A stretch of DNA of 64,000 nt from Bradyrhizobium sp. CCGB12 (lineage in GTDB: Bacteria; Pseudomonadota; Alphaproteobacteria; Rhizobiales; Xanthobacteraceae): assembly GCF_024199845.1 (NCBI RefSeq), contig NZ_JANADO010000001.1:2418001-2482000 (forward strand), written 5' to 3'. Below the pieces are notes generated by a model, which was not told where the DNA came from, searched no databases, and saw nothing but the letters and a program-made list of their open reading frames with translations. Shown in pieces: positions 10,503 through 20,531 of the stretch. The stretch's first letter is position 1. Each line of letters begins with the position of its first letter. The translations under genes and the position numbers were made by a program.

Positions 10503-11372
10503 ATGGCCGCGGGCATGACATCGGCGGCTTCGGAGGTTTCGTCACCGGTCGGCATCGTCGCCGGCGGCGGCGCCATGCCGTTCGCGGTCGCTGACTCGCT
10601 CTCCGCGCGCGGCATCACGCCGGTGCTGTTTCCGCTGCGCGGGGCCTGCGATCCGGCGCGGGTTGAGAAATTCCGCCACCGCTGGATCTCGGTCGGCCAG
10701 CTTGGCCGCGCGATGCGGCTGTTCCGCGAAGAAGGCTGCCGCGACTTGATCTTCATCGGCACATTGGTCCGGCCTTCGCTGTCCGAGATCCGTTTCGACG
10801 TCAAGACGCTGCGCCTGATCGGCAACGTCATCCGCGCCTTCCGCGGCGGCGACGATCATCTGCTGTCAGGTGTCGGCCGCATCCTCGAGCAGGACGGCTT
10901 TCGCATGGTCGGCATCAAGGACGTCGCGCCCGATCTGCTGATGCCTGAAGGCTGCATCAGCCGCGCCTGGCCGAGCGACACCGGCAAGACCGACATCGAG
11001 CGCGGCCGCGCGGTGCTGACCGCGCTCGGTCCGTTCGACATCGGCCAGGCTGCGGTCGTGATCGACGGTCACGTGGTGGCGGTCGAGGATATCGAGGGCA
11101 CCGACGCACTGCTCGCACGTGTCGCGCGGCTGCGCGAGGAGGGTCGCATTCGCGCGGCCATGGGCCGCGGCGTGCTGGTGAAGGCGCCGAAGAGCGGCCA
11201 GGATTTGCGCTTCGACCTGCCCACGATCGGCCCGCGCACCCTCGAGGGCGTCGCGGCCGCCGGCCTTGCCGGCATCGCCGTCATCGCCGGCAACACCATC
11301 GCCGCCGAGCCGCAGGCGATGATCGCGCTCGCCGACGCAAAATATCTCTTCGTGATCGGCCTGCCGGCGTGA
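10503..11372 (+). CDS. lpxI: UDP-2,3-diacylglucosamine diphosphatase LpxI
   Basis: The product (289 aa) matches the LpxI (DUF1009) family, which hydrolyses UDP-2,3-diacylglucosamine to lipid X and replaces LpxH in alphaproteobacteria. Visible hallmarks are an N-terminal GIVAGGGAMPFAVAD, a central DHLLSGVGRILEQDGF and a C-terminal segment rich in conserved Gly and Asp (FDLPTIGPRT). It lies between lpxA and lpxB and its stop shares one base with the lpxB start (TGATG). This position is itself strong support for the lipid A role. Confidence 0.93.
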   Translation: MAAGMTSAASEVSSPVGIVAGGGAMPFAVADSLSARGITPVLFPLRGACDPARVEKFRHRWISVGQLGRAMRLFREEGCRDLIFIGTLVRPSLSEIRFDVKTLRLIGNVIRAFRGGDDHLLSGVGRILEQDGFRMVGIKDVAPDLLMPEGCISRAWPSDTGKTDIERGRAVLTALGPFDIGQAAVVIDGHVVAVEDIEGTDALLARVARLREEGRIRAAMGRGVLVKAPKSGQDLRFDLPTIGPRTLEGVAAAGLAGIAVIAGNTIAAEPQAMIALADAKYLFVIGLPA

Positions 11373-12547
11373 TGCAGGGTCGCGATCCCAAGCGCAAGAT
11401 CTTCCTGATCGCCACGGAGGAATCCGGCGACCGGCTCGGCAGCGCCTTAATGAAGGTGCTGCGCCAGCGCCTCGGCGACGGTGTGCAGTTCGTCGGCGTC
11501 GGCGGCCGCACCATGGCGCGCGAGGGGCTCGAGACGCTGTTTCCGATCGAGGAGCTCTCGATCGTCGGCTTCGCCGCGGTGGTACAGCAGCTGCCAAAGA
11601 TCCTCCGTCTGATCCGCGAGACGGCCGACGCCGTGACTGCGGCCGCGCCCGACGCGCTCGTCATCATCGACAGCCCGGATTTCACCCATCGCGTCGCCCG
11701 CCGCGTGCGTTCGCGCAGTCCCGGGATTCCGATCGTCGATTACGTGTCGCCGCAGCTCTGGGCGTGGCGGCCGGGACGGGCGCGGACCATGCTCGGCTAT
11801 GTCGACCACGTGCTGGGCCTGCTGCCGTTCGAGCCGGAGGAATACCGCAAGCTCGGCGGGCCGCCATGCAGCTATGTCGGCCATCCCTTGATCGAGCAAT
11901 TGCCGTCGTTGCGGCCGAGCGCGGAGGAGCAGAAGCGCCGCGACGGTGAGCCGGCGGTGCTCCTGGTGCTGCCCGGCAGCCGCCGCAGTGAGATCCGGCA
12001 TCACCTCGACGTGTTCGGTGCGGCACTCGGGCGGTTGCAGGCGGAGGGGCGCGCGTTCGAACTGATGCTACCGACCATGCCGCACCTCGAAGCCACCATC
12101 CGCGAGGGTATCGCGCATTGGCCGATCAAGCCTCGCATCGTGATCGGTGAGAGCGAGAAACGCGCTGCCTTCCGCATTGCCCACGCGGCGCTGGCAAAAT
12201 CCGGCACGGTGACGCTCGAGCTCGCGCTGTCGGGCATTCCGATGGTGACGGCTTACCGCGTCGGCGCGGTCGAGGCATTCATCCTGCGCCGCGCGATCCG
12301 TGTCTCCTCGGTGATCCTCGCGAATCTCGTGATCGGCGAGGATGTCATTCCGGAGTATTTGCAGGAGGACTGCACGCCGGAGACGCTCGCGACGGCACTG
12401 TCGCAGGTGCTGACCGACACGCCGCTGCGCAAGCAGCAGGTCGAAGCCTTCGCCCGGCTCGATCAGATCATGTCGACCGGCAACAAATCGCCGAGCGTGC
12501 TCGCGGCCGACATCGTGCTGGCAACGATGCGCAAGGCTCGGCGGTAA
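11372..12547 (+). CDS. lpxB: Lipid-A-disaccharide synthase
   Basis: This membrane-associated glycosyltransferase (391 aa) joins lipid X and UDP-diacylglucosamine into the lipid A disaccharide. The N-terminal IFLIATEESGDRLG, the central DYVSPQLWAWRPGRA and the C-terminal KSGTVTLELALSG motifs are typical and complete. The ATG at 11372 is favoured over the overlapping GTG at 11369. It is the last gene of the lpx cluster here and is followed by a large palindrome at 12,559-12,649. Confidence 0.94.
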   Translation: MQGRDPKRKIFLIATEESGDRLGSALMKVLRQRLGDGVQFVGVGGRTMAREGLETLFPIEELSIVGFAAVVQQLPKILRLIRETADAVTAAAPDALVIIDSPDFTHRVARRVRSRSPGIPIVDYVSPQLWAWRPGRARTMLGYVDHVLGLLPFEPEEYRKLGGPPCSYVGHPLIEQLPSLRPSAEEQKRRDGEPAVLLVLPGSRRSEIRHHLDVFGAALGRLQAEGRAFELMLPTMPHLEATIREGIAHWPIKPRIVIGESEKRAAFRIAHAALAKSGTVTLELALSGIPMVTAYRVGAVEAFILRRAIRVSSVILANLVIGEDVIPEYLQEDCTPETLATALSQVLTDTPLRKQQVEAFARLDQIMSTGNKSPSVLAADIVLATMRKARR

Positions 12548-12558
12548 GCGGCGGTCTT

Positions 12559-12649
12559 GTAGGATGGGCAAAGCGAAGCGGGCCCACCATTCCTTGCTCG
12601 GTTGCCGAGAGATGGTGGGCACGGCGCTTTGCGCCTTTGCCCACCCTAC
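12559..12649. repeat. Large imperfect palindrome of Bradyrhizobium type
   Basis: The left arm (12559-12590, starting GTAGGATGGGCAAAG) and right arm (12612-12649, ending CTTTGCCCACCCTAC) pair imperfectly around a short loop, with GGGCCCACCAT facing ATGGTGGGC. Elements with GTAGGGTGGGCAAAG ends are common between genes of bradyrhizobia. It lies between the convergent ends of lpxB and the sugar transport operon, so it may also act as a bidirectional terminator, though there is no strong T-run. Confidence 0.8.
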
Positions 12650-12661
12650 AGCACTACCGTA

Positions 12662-13429
12662 CTAGGCCAAGCCGCCGTCGACCCGGAAACATTGACTGGT
12701 GATGCGCTGGCTCTCGTCGGATGCCAGGAACAGTGCCATTCTTGCAATGTCCTCGGGCGTTACCGCATCGGGAACGGCCTGGCGGGTACGAAACTCGGCG
12801 ATCACCCGCTCGTCGGGATACCACAGCCGGCGCTGGCGCTCGGTGATGACCATCCCCGGCGCGATCGCGTTGACGCGGATGCGGTCGGAGCCGACCGACC
12901 GTGCCAGCGAGTTGGTGAAGCCGACGATGGCCGCCTTTGCCGCGGCATAGACCGGCAGTGCCGGTGCGCCGCGCATCCAAGCGATGGAAGACATGTTGAT
13001 GATCGAGCCGCCGCCGCGCGCCTGCATCTGCGGCAGCACGGCCTGAGCGGCAAAGAAGACGTGCTTGAGGTTGACGCCGACCATCCAATCGAACTCGGCG
13101 GGCGTCACCTCTGCGAGCACCTGGCGCCGGTCGTTGGCAGCGTTGTTGACGAGCACCGCGGCGTCACCGAGCTTTCGGTGGGCCTCCGCCATCGCGGCGC
13201 GCAGGGCGTCGATGTCGAGGAGATCGCAGGGCACGAACAGCGGCGCGGTCCCGCCCGCGGCTGCCACCTCTTTCGCCAGCGTTTCGCCGGCGTTCGTGTC
13301 GACATCGAGGAAGGCGACGCGCGCCCCCTGGGCGGCAAAGGCCCGTACGAAGGCGGCACCGATGCCGCTGGCGCCACCGGTGATCAACACCACGCGGTCC
13401 GCGAGGCCGGCATAGCTTGTCTTTGTCAT
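12662..13429 (-). CDS. SDR family sugar/polyol-type dehydrogenase
   Basis: The product (255 aa) is a classical short-chain dehydrogenase. The nucleotide-binding GGASGIG is at residues 18-24 and the NNAAND motif follows at the expected place. The active site has NMSS and VYAAAK (Tyr and Lys of the catalytic triad). The C-terminus ends ITSQCFRVDGGLA, which is usual for the family. The start overlaps the end of the ABC ATPase gene by four bases, making it the last gene of the importer operon. A role in oxidising the imported sugar or polyol is inferred from that position; the substrate is unknown. Confidence 0.85.
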   Translation of the reverse strand: MTKTSYAGLADRVVLITGGASGIGAAFVRAFAAQGARVAFLDVDTNAGETLAKEVAAAGGTAPLFVPCDLLDIDALRAAMAEAHRKLGDAAVLVNNAANDRRQVLAEVTPAEFDWMVGVNLKHVFFAAQAVLPQMQARGGGSIINMSSIAWMRGAPALPVYAAAKAAIVGFTNSLARSVGSDRIRVNAIAPGMVITERQRRLWYPDERVIAEFRTRQAVPDAVTPEDIARMALFLASDESQRITSQCFRVDGGLA

Positions 13430-14535
13430 GCGATCAGTCGCTCCGTCTCGGGGTCGAACAGGCAGATGCGGCGGGTGTCGAGCGCGAAGGAGGCCGACGC
13501 GCCGGGCGCGGGACGGATATCGGGCGAGACGCGCGCCATCGCGGGCTCACCCCCGAGCCGCAGCAACACCATCGTTTCGGCACCGGTCGGTTCGACCATC
13601 TCTACCGGCGCGTTGACGAGGACAGGCGCATCGCCGGAAAAGACGCGACTACCCTCGGTGATGCATTCCGGCCTGATGCCGAACACCACCTCGCGGCCGA
13701 CAAAGGGCGCCGCGGCGTCATATCCCCTCAAGCGCAGACGAACCTCGTCCGGCCGCCCGGCGCCGATCACGACCACCGGTCCGTCGTTCTCGGCCACGAG
13801 CCGCGCCGGCATGGTGTTCATCGGCGGCGAGCCCATGAAGCGCGCCACGAACAGATTGGCCGGGTAGCGGTACACGGTGTCGGGGTCGGCGAATTGCTGC
13901 ACGCTGCCTTGATGCATCACGGCGATCCGCGTCGCCATCGTCATCGCCTCGATCTGGTCATGGGTGACATAGACGATGGTGGCGCCGATGCGCTGGTGCA
14001 GCCGCTTGATCTCCATCCGCATCTCGACGCGCAGCTTGGCGTCGAGATTGGACAGGGGCTCGTCGAACAGGAAGAGCAGGGGATTTCGCACAAGCGCACG
14101 GCCCATCGCCACGCGCTGGCGCTGACCGCCCGACAATTGCGACGGCTTGCGGCCGAGCAGCGGCTCGATCTGGAGCAGCTTGGCCACGTTCGCGACCGCC
14201 TTGTCCTGCTCGGTCTTCGATACATGACGGCATTCCATGCCGAAGGTGATGTTCTGGCGCACCGTCATCGACGGATAGAGCGCGTAGGACTGGAACACCA
14301 TGGCGATGTCGCGGTCCTTGGGCGGGATGTCGTTGACGACGCGGCCGCCGATCTCGATCGTCCCCGCGCTCGCGCGATCGAGCCCGGCGACGATGTTGAG
14401 CAGCGTGGACTTGCCACAGCCGGACGGTCCGACCAGCACGGTGAACTCGCCGCTCTCGATGTCGAGATCGATGCCCTTCAGCACCTCCAGATTGGCGTAG
14501 CGCTTGGAGAGGGCGCGAATGCTCAGTGCTGCCAT
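13426..14535 (-). CDS. Sugar ABC transporter ATP-binding protein (MalK/UgpC type)
   Basis: The product (369 aa) energises the importer encoded just upstream. Walker A GPSGCGKST is near residue 40, the signature LSGGQRQRVAMGRA follows, and Walker B reads LFLFDEPLSNLD. A C-terminal TOBE/OB-type regulatory region starts around residue 235, as in carbohydrate CUT1 importers. It begins 10 bp after the second permease gene and overlaps the SDR gene by four bases. Substrate cannot be told from sequence. Confidence 0.9.
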   Translation of the reverse strand: MAALSIRALSKRYANLEVLKGIDLDIESGEFTVLVGPSGCGKSTLLNIVAGLDRASAGTIEIGGRVVNDIPPKDRDIAMVFQSYALYPSMTVRQNITFGMECRHVSKTEQDKAVANVAKLLQIEPLLGRKPSQLSGGQRQRVAMGRALVRNPLLFLFDEPLSNLDAKLRVEMRMEIKRLHQRIGATIVYVTHDQIEAMTMATRIAVMHQGSVQQFADPDTVYRYPANLFVARFMGSPPMNTMPARLVAENDGPVVVIGAGRPDEVRLRLRGYDAAAPFVGREVVFGIRPECITEGSRVFSGDAPVLVNAPVEMVEPTGAETMVLLRLGGEPAMARVSPDIRPAPGASASFALDTRRICLFDPETERLIA

Positions 14536-14545
14536 GACAAATCCA

Positions 14546-15403
14546 TCATTTCACTGCGCCGGCGGTGAGGCCGCGCACGAAGTACCTGCCGCCGAGCAGA
14601 TAAATCAGCAAAGTGGGCAGGGCTGCGATGATCACGGCTGCGCTCTGCACGCCATGCTGTGGAATATCCGCGATTGCGGCAGACAGCGCGATCAGAGCGG
14701 CCGTGACGGGCTGCTGCTGGCCGGTCGTGAACGTCACGCCATAGAGGAACTCGTTCCAGATATGCGTGAACTGCCAGATCACCGTGACGATCAGGATGGG
14801 AGCCGAGAGAGGCAGAATGATGCGCCAGAAGATGCGAAAGAACCCGGCGCCATCGATGCGAGCGGCCCTGATCAGTTCTTGCGGAATGGCGACATAGTAG
14901 TTCCGGCAGAACAATGTGGTGAAGGAGAGGCCCTGGATCGTGTGAATCAGCACGAGGCCGGTCAGCGTGTTGATGAGACCGGTGTCTCGCAGCACGATGG
15001 TCCAGGGAAGAAGGCGCATCTGCTGGGGCAGGAAGAGGCCGAGTGTCACGATGCCGTAGATCCAGTTATCGCCCCGAAAGCGCCAGAGCGATACGGCGTA
15101 GCCGGCAATCGCACCGAGTATGGTCGAGAAGATCGTTGCAGGAATCGTGACGAGCGCGGAGTTCAGCATATACGGCCGGATGCCGGCGCAGGTCTCGGCC
15201 ACGCAGAAGCCGCTCCAGGCCTTGGCGTAGTTGCTCCAGGCCAAATGTTGCGGCCAGCCGATCATCGAGCCCTGCGCAATCTCCTCGTTGGTGCGGAGCG
15301 AGTTCAGCACGACAACAAGAAGTGGCGCGAGATAGGCGGCCGCGAACAATGAAACGACGAGATAGATCAGAACTCGGCTTGGCGCGAAGGCTTGTTCACG
15401 CAT
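14546..15403 (-). CDS. Sugar ABC transporter permease (MalG type)
   Basis: The product (285 aa) is an inner-membrane permease with about six hydrophobic segments. Its cytoplasmic EAA-type loop reads ELIRAARIDGAG, followed by RIILPLSAP. The start at 15403 (MREQAFAPSR) overlaps the end of the first permease gene by eight bases. The frame stays open upstream, but that stretch is inside the first permease in another frame. It pairs with the MalF-type permease to form the CUT1 channel. Confidence 0.87.
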   Translation of the reverse strand: MREQAFAPSRVLIYLVVSLFAAAYLAPLLVVVLNSLRTNEEIAQGSMIGWPQHLAWSNYAKAWSGFCVAETCAGIRPYMLNSALVTIPATIFSTILGAIAGYAVSLWRFRGDNWIYGIVTLGLFLPQQMRLLPWTIVLRDTGLINTLTGLVLIHTIQGLSFTTLFCRNYYVAIPQELIRAARIDGAGFFRIFWRIILPLSAPILIVTVIWQFTHIWNEFLYGVTFTTGQQQPVTAALIALSAAIADIPQHGVQSAAVIIAALPTLLIYLLGGRYFVRGLTAGAVK

Positions 15404-16325
15404 GGGTTGCCCGCCGTTGCTGGACATAACGCCACGCCGCATAGGGCAGCAGCACCGCAAGAAGAATAAGCAGCATGAGCACTGCCGCCGCCGCACCCCG
15501 GCCGAGCTGGCTGCGCTGGAACATGAGATCGTAGACGACCAGGGCCGGCAGCTGGGTCGCGATACCGGGCCCGCCATTGGTGAGGGCGCGGACGAGGTCG
15601 AAGGCCGAAATCGCGAACTGCAGCTGGACCACGACGACGGTGATGGTGATCGGCCAGAGCGTCGGCAAAATGACGCGCCAATAGGTTCGGATCGGTCCGG
15701 CGCCGTCGATCTGCGCAGCCTTGATAATGTCGCCGTCGACGGAGCGAAGGCCGGCAAGGAACAGCGCCATGGCAAAGCCGGAGGATTGCCAGATCGCCGC
15801 GATGACGATGGTCCAGATTGCCATGTCGCGGTCGACCAGCCAGTCGAACTTGAAGGAGGTCCAGCCGAGATCATGGACCAGCTTCTGGATCCCGATGCCG
15901 GGATTGAGCAGCCAGCTCCAGACCGTGCCGGTGACGACGAACGACACTGCGAGCGGATACAGGAAGATCGATCGCAGCAAATTCTCGCCGCGAATGCGCT
16001 GGTCGAGCAGGATCGCGAGCATCAAGCCGGTCACCAGACTCAGCAGCACGAAAGCGCTGCCAAACAGCAGTAGATTGTCGAAGGCAATCTGCCAGTTCCG
16101 CGACGCCAGGACCGATGTGTAGTTGCGCATCCCCACCCAGCCTGAGACCGGGACGAGGGTGGATGGCGTGAACGAAATCCAGATCGTCCACAGCGAAAAC
16201 GAAATGAGATGCGCGGCCGACAGCAGCAGCGGTACCCAGATCATCAGATATTCGGGCAGCCGGCCGACCACGCCGGAAATTGCCGGTCGGCCGGGCCGCG
16301 TTGCTGTGGAGACGGCGTCGGTCAA
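15396..16325 (-). CDS. Sugar ABC transporter permease (MalF type)
   Basis: The product (309 aa) is the first of two membrane subunits of the importer. It has an N-terminal hydrophobic segment (YLMIWVPLLLSAAHL) and five more, with an EAA-type loop DIIKAAQIDGAG followed by RVILPTLWP. The start ATG overlaps the stop of the binding-protein gene by four bases, and its own end overlaps the second permease gene. The tight packing shows a single transcript. Confidence 0.88.
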   Translation of the reverse strand: MTDAVSTATRPGRPAISGVVGRLPEYLMIWVPLLLSAAHLISFSLWTIWISFTPSTLVPVSGWVGMRNYTSVLASRNWQIAFDNLLLFGSAFVLLSLVTGLMLAILLDQRIRGENLLRSIFLYPLAVSFVVTGTVWSWLLNPGIGIQKLVHDLGWTSFKFDWLVDRDMAIWTIVIAAIWQSSGFAMALFLAGLRSVDGDIIKAAQIDGAGPIRTYWRVILPTLWPITITVVVVQLQFAISAFDLVRALTNGGPGIATQLPALVVYDLMFQRSQLGRGAAAAVLMLLILLAVLLPYAAWRYVQQRRATHA

Positions 16326-17608
16326 CGCGCGCCCTCGACGGCCTCGGCGAGGCGGGTCACCGCTTGCTCCGGCTTGATGGTCTTGTTCTTCACGTACTCG
16401 GTGAGCACGTCGATCATCGCGGCGGTCAGGCCGTTTTCCTGTGCCATGTTGTGCGCGAGGCTGAGGACGGCCTGATTGTTGGCGACAGCATCCTTGAGCG
16501 CGGCTGCAGTCCGCCTTTGACCGTCCGACCAGCCCTCACCCGAGAGGTCGACGTCGGTGCGTACGGGGATCGATCCCGTGATCTGCGAATACATCGTCTG
16601 GATCGCCGGATCCATGACGAGCTGCGCCATCAGCGTCTGACCGGCCTGCAGATCAGGCTCCTTGCGCTGCCAGAAAATGAAGGCATCGGCATTCAGCAGG
16701 AACACCGGTTTGCTGTTGTCGCTGGGGCCCGGCACGATGATGAAGTCGTCGAACTTGAAGCCGGCGTTGCGCAGCACGCCTTGCGCCCAGCCGCCCTGGA
16801 TCATCATGCCCATCTCGCCGTCGATGAAGCGCTTCAAATTGGTGGCATAGGGCTGGGCACCGACGTTCGGATCCATCCAGTCGGAGATCTTGCGCACCTG
16901 CGTGAAGGCGGCCTTGATCTCGGGACCTTCCAGGGCCTTCTTGTCGAGGTTCATGATGGCTGCGCGATATACGGTGGGACTGATGCCGGCGAGCGAGGCC
17001 TCGAATTTCTGTCCGTCGTCGGGACGGGTACCGCCGTTGGCGATGGGATAGGTGACTCCGCCCGATTTCATCTTCTCGGCAAGATCGTTGAAGTCAGCCC
17101 AGGTGACGGGGGTTTTGTCGGCCTTGGCCTTGTCCATCGCGCGTTTCGAGATGAACAGCATGTTGGTGCTGTAGATCTGCAAAGGCAGCGCAATCCATTT
17201 GCCTCCCGGCTTGTGCAATTTGGCAAGATCTGGGGCGACGACCTTTTCGTAACCAGCGGCCGCGACGATGGCGTCGAGATCGACGGTCGGAGCAATCTTC
17301 GACCAGGCCGCAATCTCCGGGCCCTTGAGCTGAGAACAGGCCGGCGGATCGCCGGCGATGATCTGCGCACGCAGCTTGTTCATCATCTCGGTGGTGAATC
17401 CTGGGACGGGCGAGTGCTGCCAAACCCCGCCTTTCTCCTCGAATTTCTTACCGAGCGCGGTGATCGCCGCCCCATCGCTGCCTGCGGACCATTGCGAGAT
17501 CGCGGTGAGGCGCGGCTTGACCGCGCCTTGCGCGCGGGCGAAGGCCGGCAGCGCGAGTGCGGCAGCAGATCCAGCGAGTAGACGGCGCCTTGTTGTTGTG
17601 ATCGGCAT
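16322..17608 (-). CDS. Extracellular sugar-binding protein of ABC importer
   Basis: The product (428 aa) is a family 1 solute-binding protein. The N-terminus carries TRRRLLAG and a hydrophobic stretch ending ALPAFARAQG, which could be a Tat- or Sec-type export signal. The mature part has the usual features of carbohydrate-binding proteins, including FTTEMMNKLRAQIIAGDPP and GEMGMMIQGGWA. It would capture the sugar in the periplasm. It is the first transport gene after the ROK regulator, with a gap of 93 bp that may hold a second ribosome entry or promoter. Confidence 0.88.
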   Translation of the reverse strand: MPITTTRRRLLAGSAAALALPAFARAQGAVKPRLTAISQWSAGSDGAAITALGKKFEEKGGVWQHSPVPGFTTEMMNKLRAQIIAGDPPACSQLKGPEIAAWSKIAPTVDLDAIVAAAGYEKVVAPDLAKLHKPGGKWIALPLQIYSTNMLFISKRAMDKAKADKTPVTWADFNDLAEKMKSGGVTYPIANGGTRPDDGQKFEASLAGISPTVYRAAIMNLDKKALEGPEIKAAFTQVRKISDWMDPNVGAQPYATNLKRFIDGEMGMMIQGGWAQGVLRNAGFKFDDFIIVPGPSDNSKPVFLLNADAFIFWQRKEPDLQAGQTLMAQLVMDPAIQTMYSQITGSIPVRTDVDLSGEGWSDGQRRTAAALKDAVANNQAVLSLAHNMAQENGLTAAMIDVLTEYVKNKTIKPEQAVTRLAEAVEGAR

Positions 17609-17701
17609 GGCAGTTCCTCCCGGTGTGAAGTTCTTTGCGCGTTCTTGACGCGTTACTCGACGCGGTTCTTGGCGTGCTGAGGCCGTACGGCTCAGGGCAT
17701 G

Positions 17702-18892
17702 TCAGGCGGCCTCCGTCGATGTCGCGGGCATGCCGCCGCGGCTGGCCAGGCAGAAGGCGGCAAAGGCAAGCGCAGCTTGCGGATCGTTGCCGTTCGAGGG
17801 TGGCACGAAGGCCAGCGACACCTGCGCCAGTTTCCGCCCGCCCAGGAGGCATGCATCGATCCCGTCGATGACGGCCTTTCGATCGTCTTCAGTGAGAGCC
17901 GATGGCCATCCGCTGATAACAACACCGCGGCATGGCTTGACGTTCAACGTGTTGCCGATAGCGAGACCGAGCCTGAAGAGCCGTTGCCGCAATTCCTGGC
18001 GCACCCGCGTGGTGAGGGAGATCGTGGTCACCCATTCATTGCCGAGCCGGAGCAGTTCCGCTTCGGTGGTGCGCAGCAACTCGGCCAGCGCCGGCAGTGA
18101 CGTATAGGCTTCGACGCAGCCATGATGGCCGCAGCGGCAACGCGGTCCGTCGGCGCCAAACACCATGTGGCCGAGCTCGACCGGCTGGAGCGCATCCTCC
18201 TCGATCTGATCGTCCATCCACGTCCCCGCGACGCCTTGGCCGACAAACACGAAAAGATGCGCATCGGTGAACGGATAGTTTTCCGTGCGGCAACGATGGA
18301 AGGTGGCATGCGCCACCACCGAATTGGTGAAGGCGACCGGTACTTCCGCAAACAACTCGCCGAACATGTCGCCGATACGTTCGACATCGCAGGGAATGAT
18401 CGGGTTGCCGAATTCGCTCAAGCGGCCGAGGCCGGGAATGGTGATGCCAATCTGCGCAAGCGTGATACGGCGACGACGCGCCCAGTCGCGCAGCAAGGTT
18501 ATGGCTTCGTGGAACACCCGGCCGACGGTTTCAACGGTCGGCTTGTTCGGCAGTGGCACACGCTCGGCGTAGTGCAACTCGCCCGACAGGCCGCCGACGC
18601 CGATGCCGAGCCACTGGCCGGTCAGCTCCAGGGCAGCAAGCGCCACCGTGCGATCGAGCGACACGAGCCCCGTCGGGCCACCGACGTAGGGGGCAGGGCG
18701 CCGCACCTCCTCGATCAGGCCTTCCGCCTTCAGGTCGAACAGGATGCGCGACAGGCTCGCCTCGGACAGGCGCACCGCCTTCGCCAGAGGCGGCCGAAAC
18801 GAGCCGCCCGACTGGAGCAATTGAGTCAAAATGGCAGCGCGCGTCTGCCGCCGACTTCTCGGCTGCTCCGGCATTTCCATCCCTATTGTCAT
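17702..18892 (-). CDS. ROK family transcriptional regulator
   Basis: The product (up to 396 aa) has an N-terminal winged-helix DNA-binding domain (RRQTRAAILTQLL, then LSEASLSRILFDL) and a sugar-kinase-like ROK domain. The zinc motif CRCGHHGCVEAY is complete, typical of NagC/XylR-like repressors. The ATG at 18892 overlaps a 21-bp palindrome. The seventh codon (ATG at 18874) has AGGGA five bases before it and may be the true start, placing the palindrome in the leader. It heads the sugar importer operon and most likely controls it in response to a sugar. Confidence 0.9.
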   Translation of the reverse strand: MTIGMEMPEQPRSRRQTRAAILTQLLQSGGSFRPPLAKAVRLSEASLSRILFDLKAEGLIEEVRRPAPYVGGPTGLVSLDRTVALAALELTGQWLGIGVGGLSGELHYAERVPLPNKPTVETVGRVFHEAITLLRDWARRRRITLAQIGITIPGLGRLSEFGNPIIPCDVERIGDMFGELFAEVPVAFTNSVVAHATFHRCRTENYPFTDAHLFVFVGQGVAGTWMDDQIEEDALQPVELGHMVFGADGPRCRCGHHGCVEAYTSLPALAELLRTTEAELLRLGNEWVTTISLTTRVRQELRQRLFRLGLAIGNTLNVKPCRGVVISGWPSALTEDDRKAVIDGIDACLLGGRKLAQVSLAFVPPSNGNDPQAALAFAAFCLASRGGMPATSTEAA

Positions 18893-18911
18893 TCTTACTT
18901 AGTGTAAGAAT
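18891..18911. promoter_or_regulatory. Perfect palindrome, likely ROK operator
   Basis: The arms ATTCTTAC and GTAAGAAT are exact inverted repeats separated by five bases (TTAGT). The site lies at the first codon or leader of the ROK regulator gene, the expected place for autoregulation. It is AT-rich against a GC-rich background. Binding by the ROK protein is inferred, not shown. Confidence 0.65.
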
Positions 18912-19039
18912 TTGCGCGCGGAGCGTTTCGGCTGTCAAGCGTTTACGGGGCAGATGTGCCGACTTGTTGTTGTGCGCGGCAACAAGATTGGCATGCACAA
19001 GGCGCCGCTTATCGTCGACGGCGCGGGAGAGCGGAACGC

Positions 19040-19156
19040 TCAAGACAGAAGCGCGACGTCGACGATGATCCGCTTGTGGTTGTCCGGGTCGACCAGGACA
19101 CGACCCCCGGCGGTGATGCTGCTTTCGCGCATCTGCTCGCTCTGCGCTTTCCTCAT
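19040..19156 (-). CDS. Possible 38-aa small protein
   Basis: A short open frame starts at ATG 19156 (MRKAQSEQMRE) and ends with TGA at 19040. It includes the segment GGRVLVDPDNHKRIIVDV, which has a regular beta-strand pattern rather than random composition. It lies between gltA (whose terminator is just beyond its start) and the ROK gene, in a 334-bp gap with no other gene. No family is recognised. The reading is supported only by protein-like composition, so it may be spurious. Confidence 0.35.
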   Translation of the reverse strand: MRKAQSEQMRESSITAGGRVLVDPDNHKRIIVDVALLS

Positions 19157-19173
19157 TCCTGCGTGCCAAACAA

Positions 19174-19203
19174 AAACGGCGCCATCATGAGATGGCGCCG
19201 TTT
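19174..19203 (-). terminator. Rho-independent terminator of gltA
   Basis: A perfect 13-bp stem (AAACGGCGCCATC with GATGGCGCCGTTT) closes on a four-base loop. Read on the minus strand it is followed by a T-rich stretch (GTTTTTGTTTG). It lies 24 bp after the gltA stop codon. Confidence 0.88.
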
Positions 19204-19226
19204 CGAGAGCCGTTTTGGCTAGAGAC

Positions 19227-20531
<1,305 letters not shown>

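Noticed and set aside
12602..13867. Open frame of 421 codons on the plus strand opposite the SDR and ATPase genes
   Set aside because: The minus strand encodes complete SDR and ABC ATPase proteins with all motifs. The plus-strand translation has no recognisable fold and spans two gene ends.
12662..18911. Whether the importer operon is a mobile element
   Set aside because: No integrase, transposase, target-site duplication or tRNA target was found, so only an insertion-like difference in gene order is claimed.
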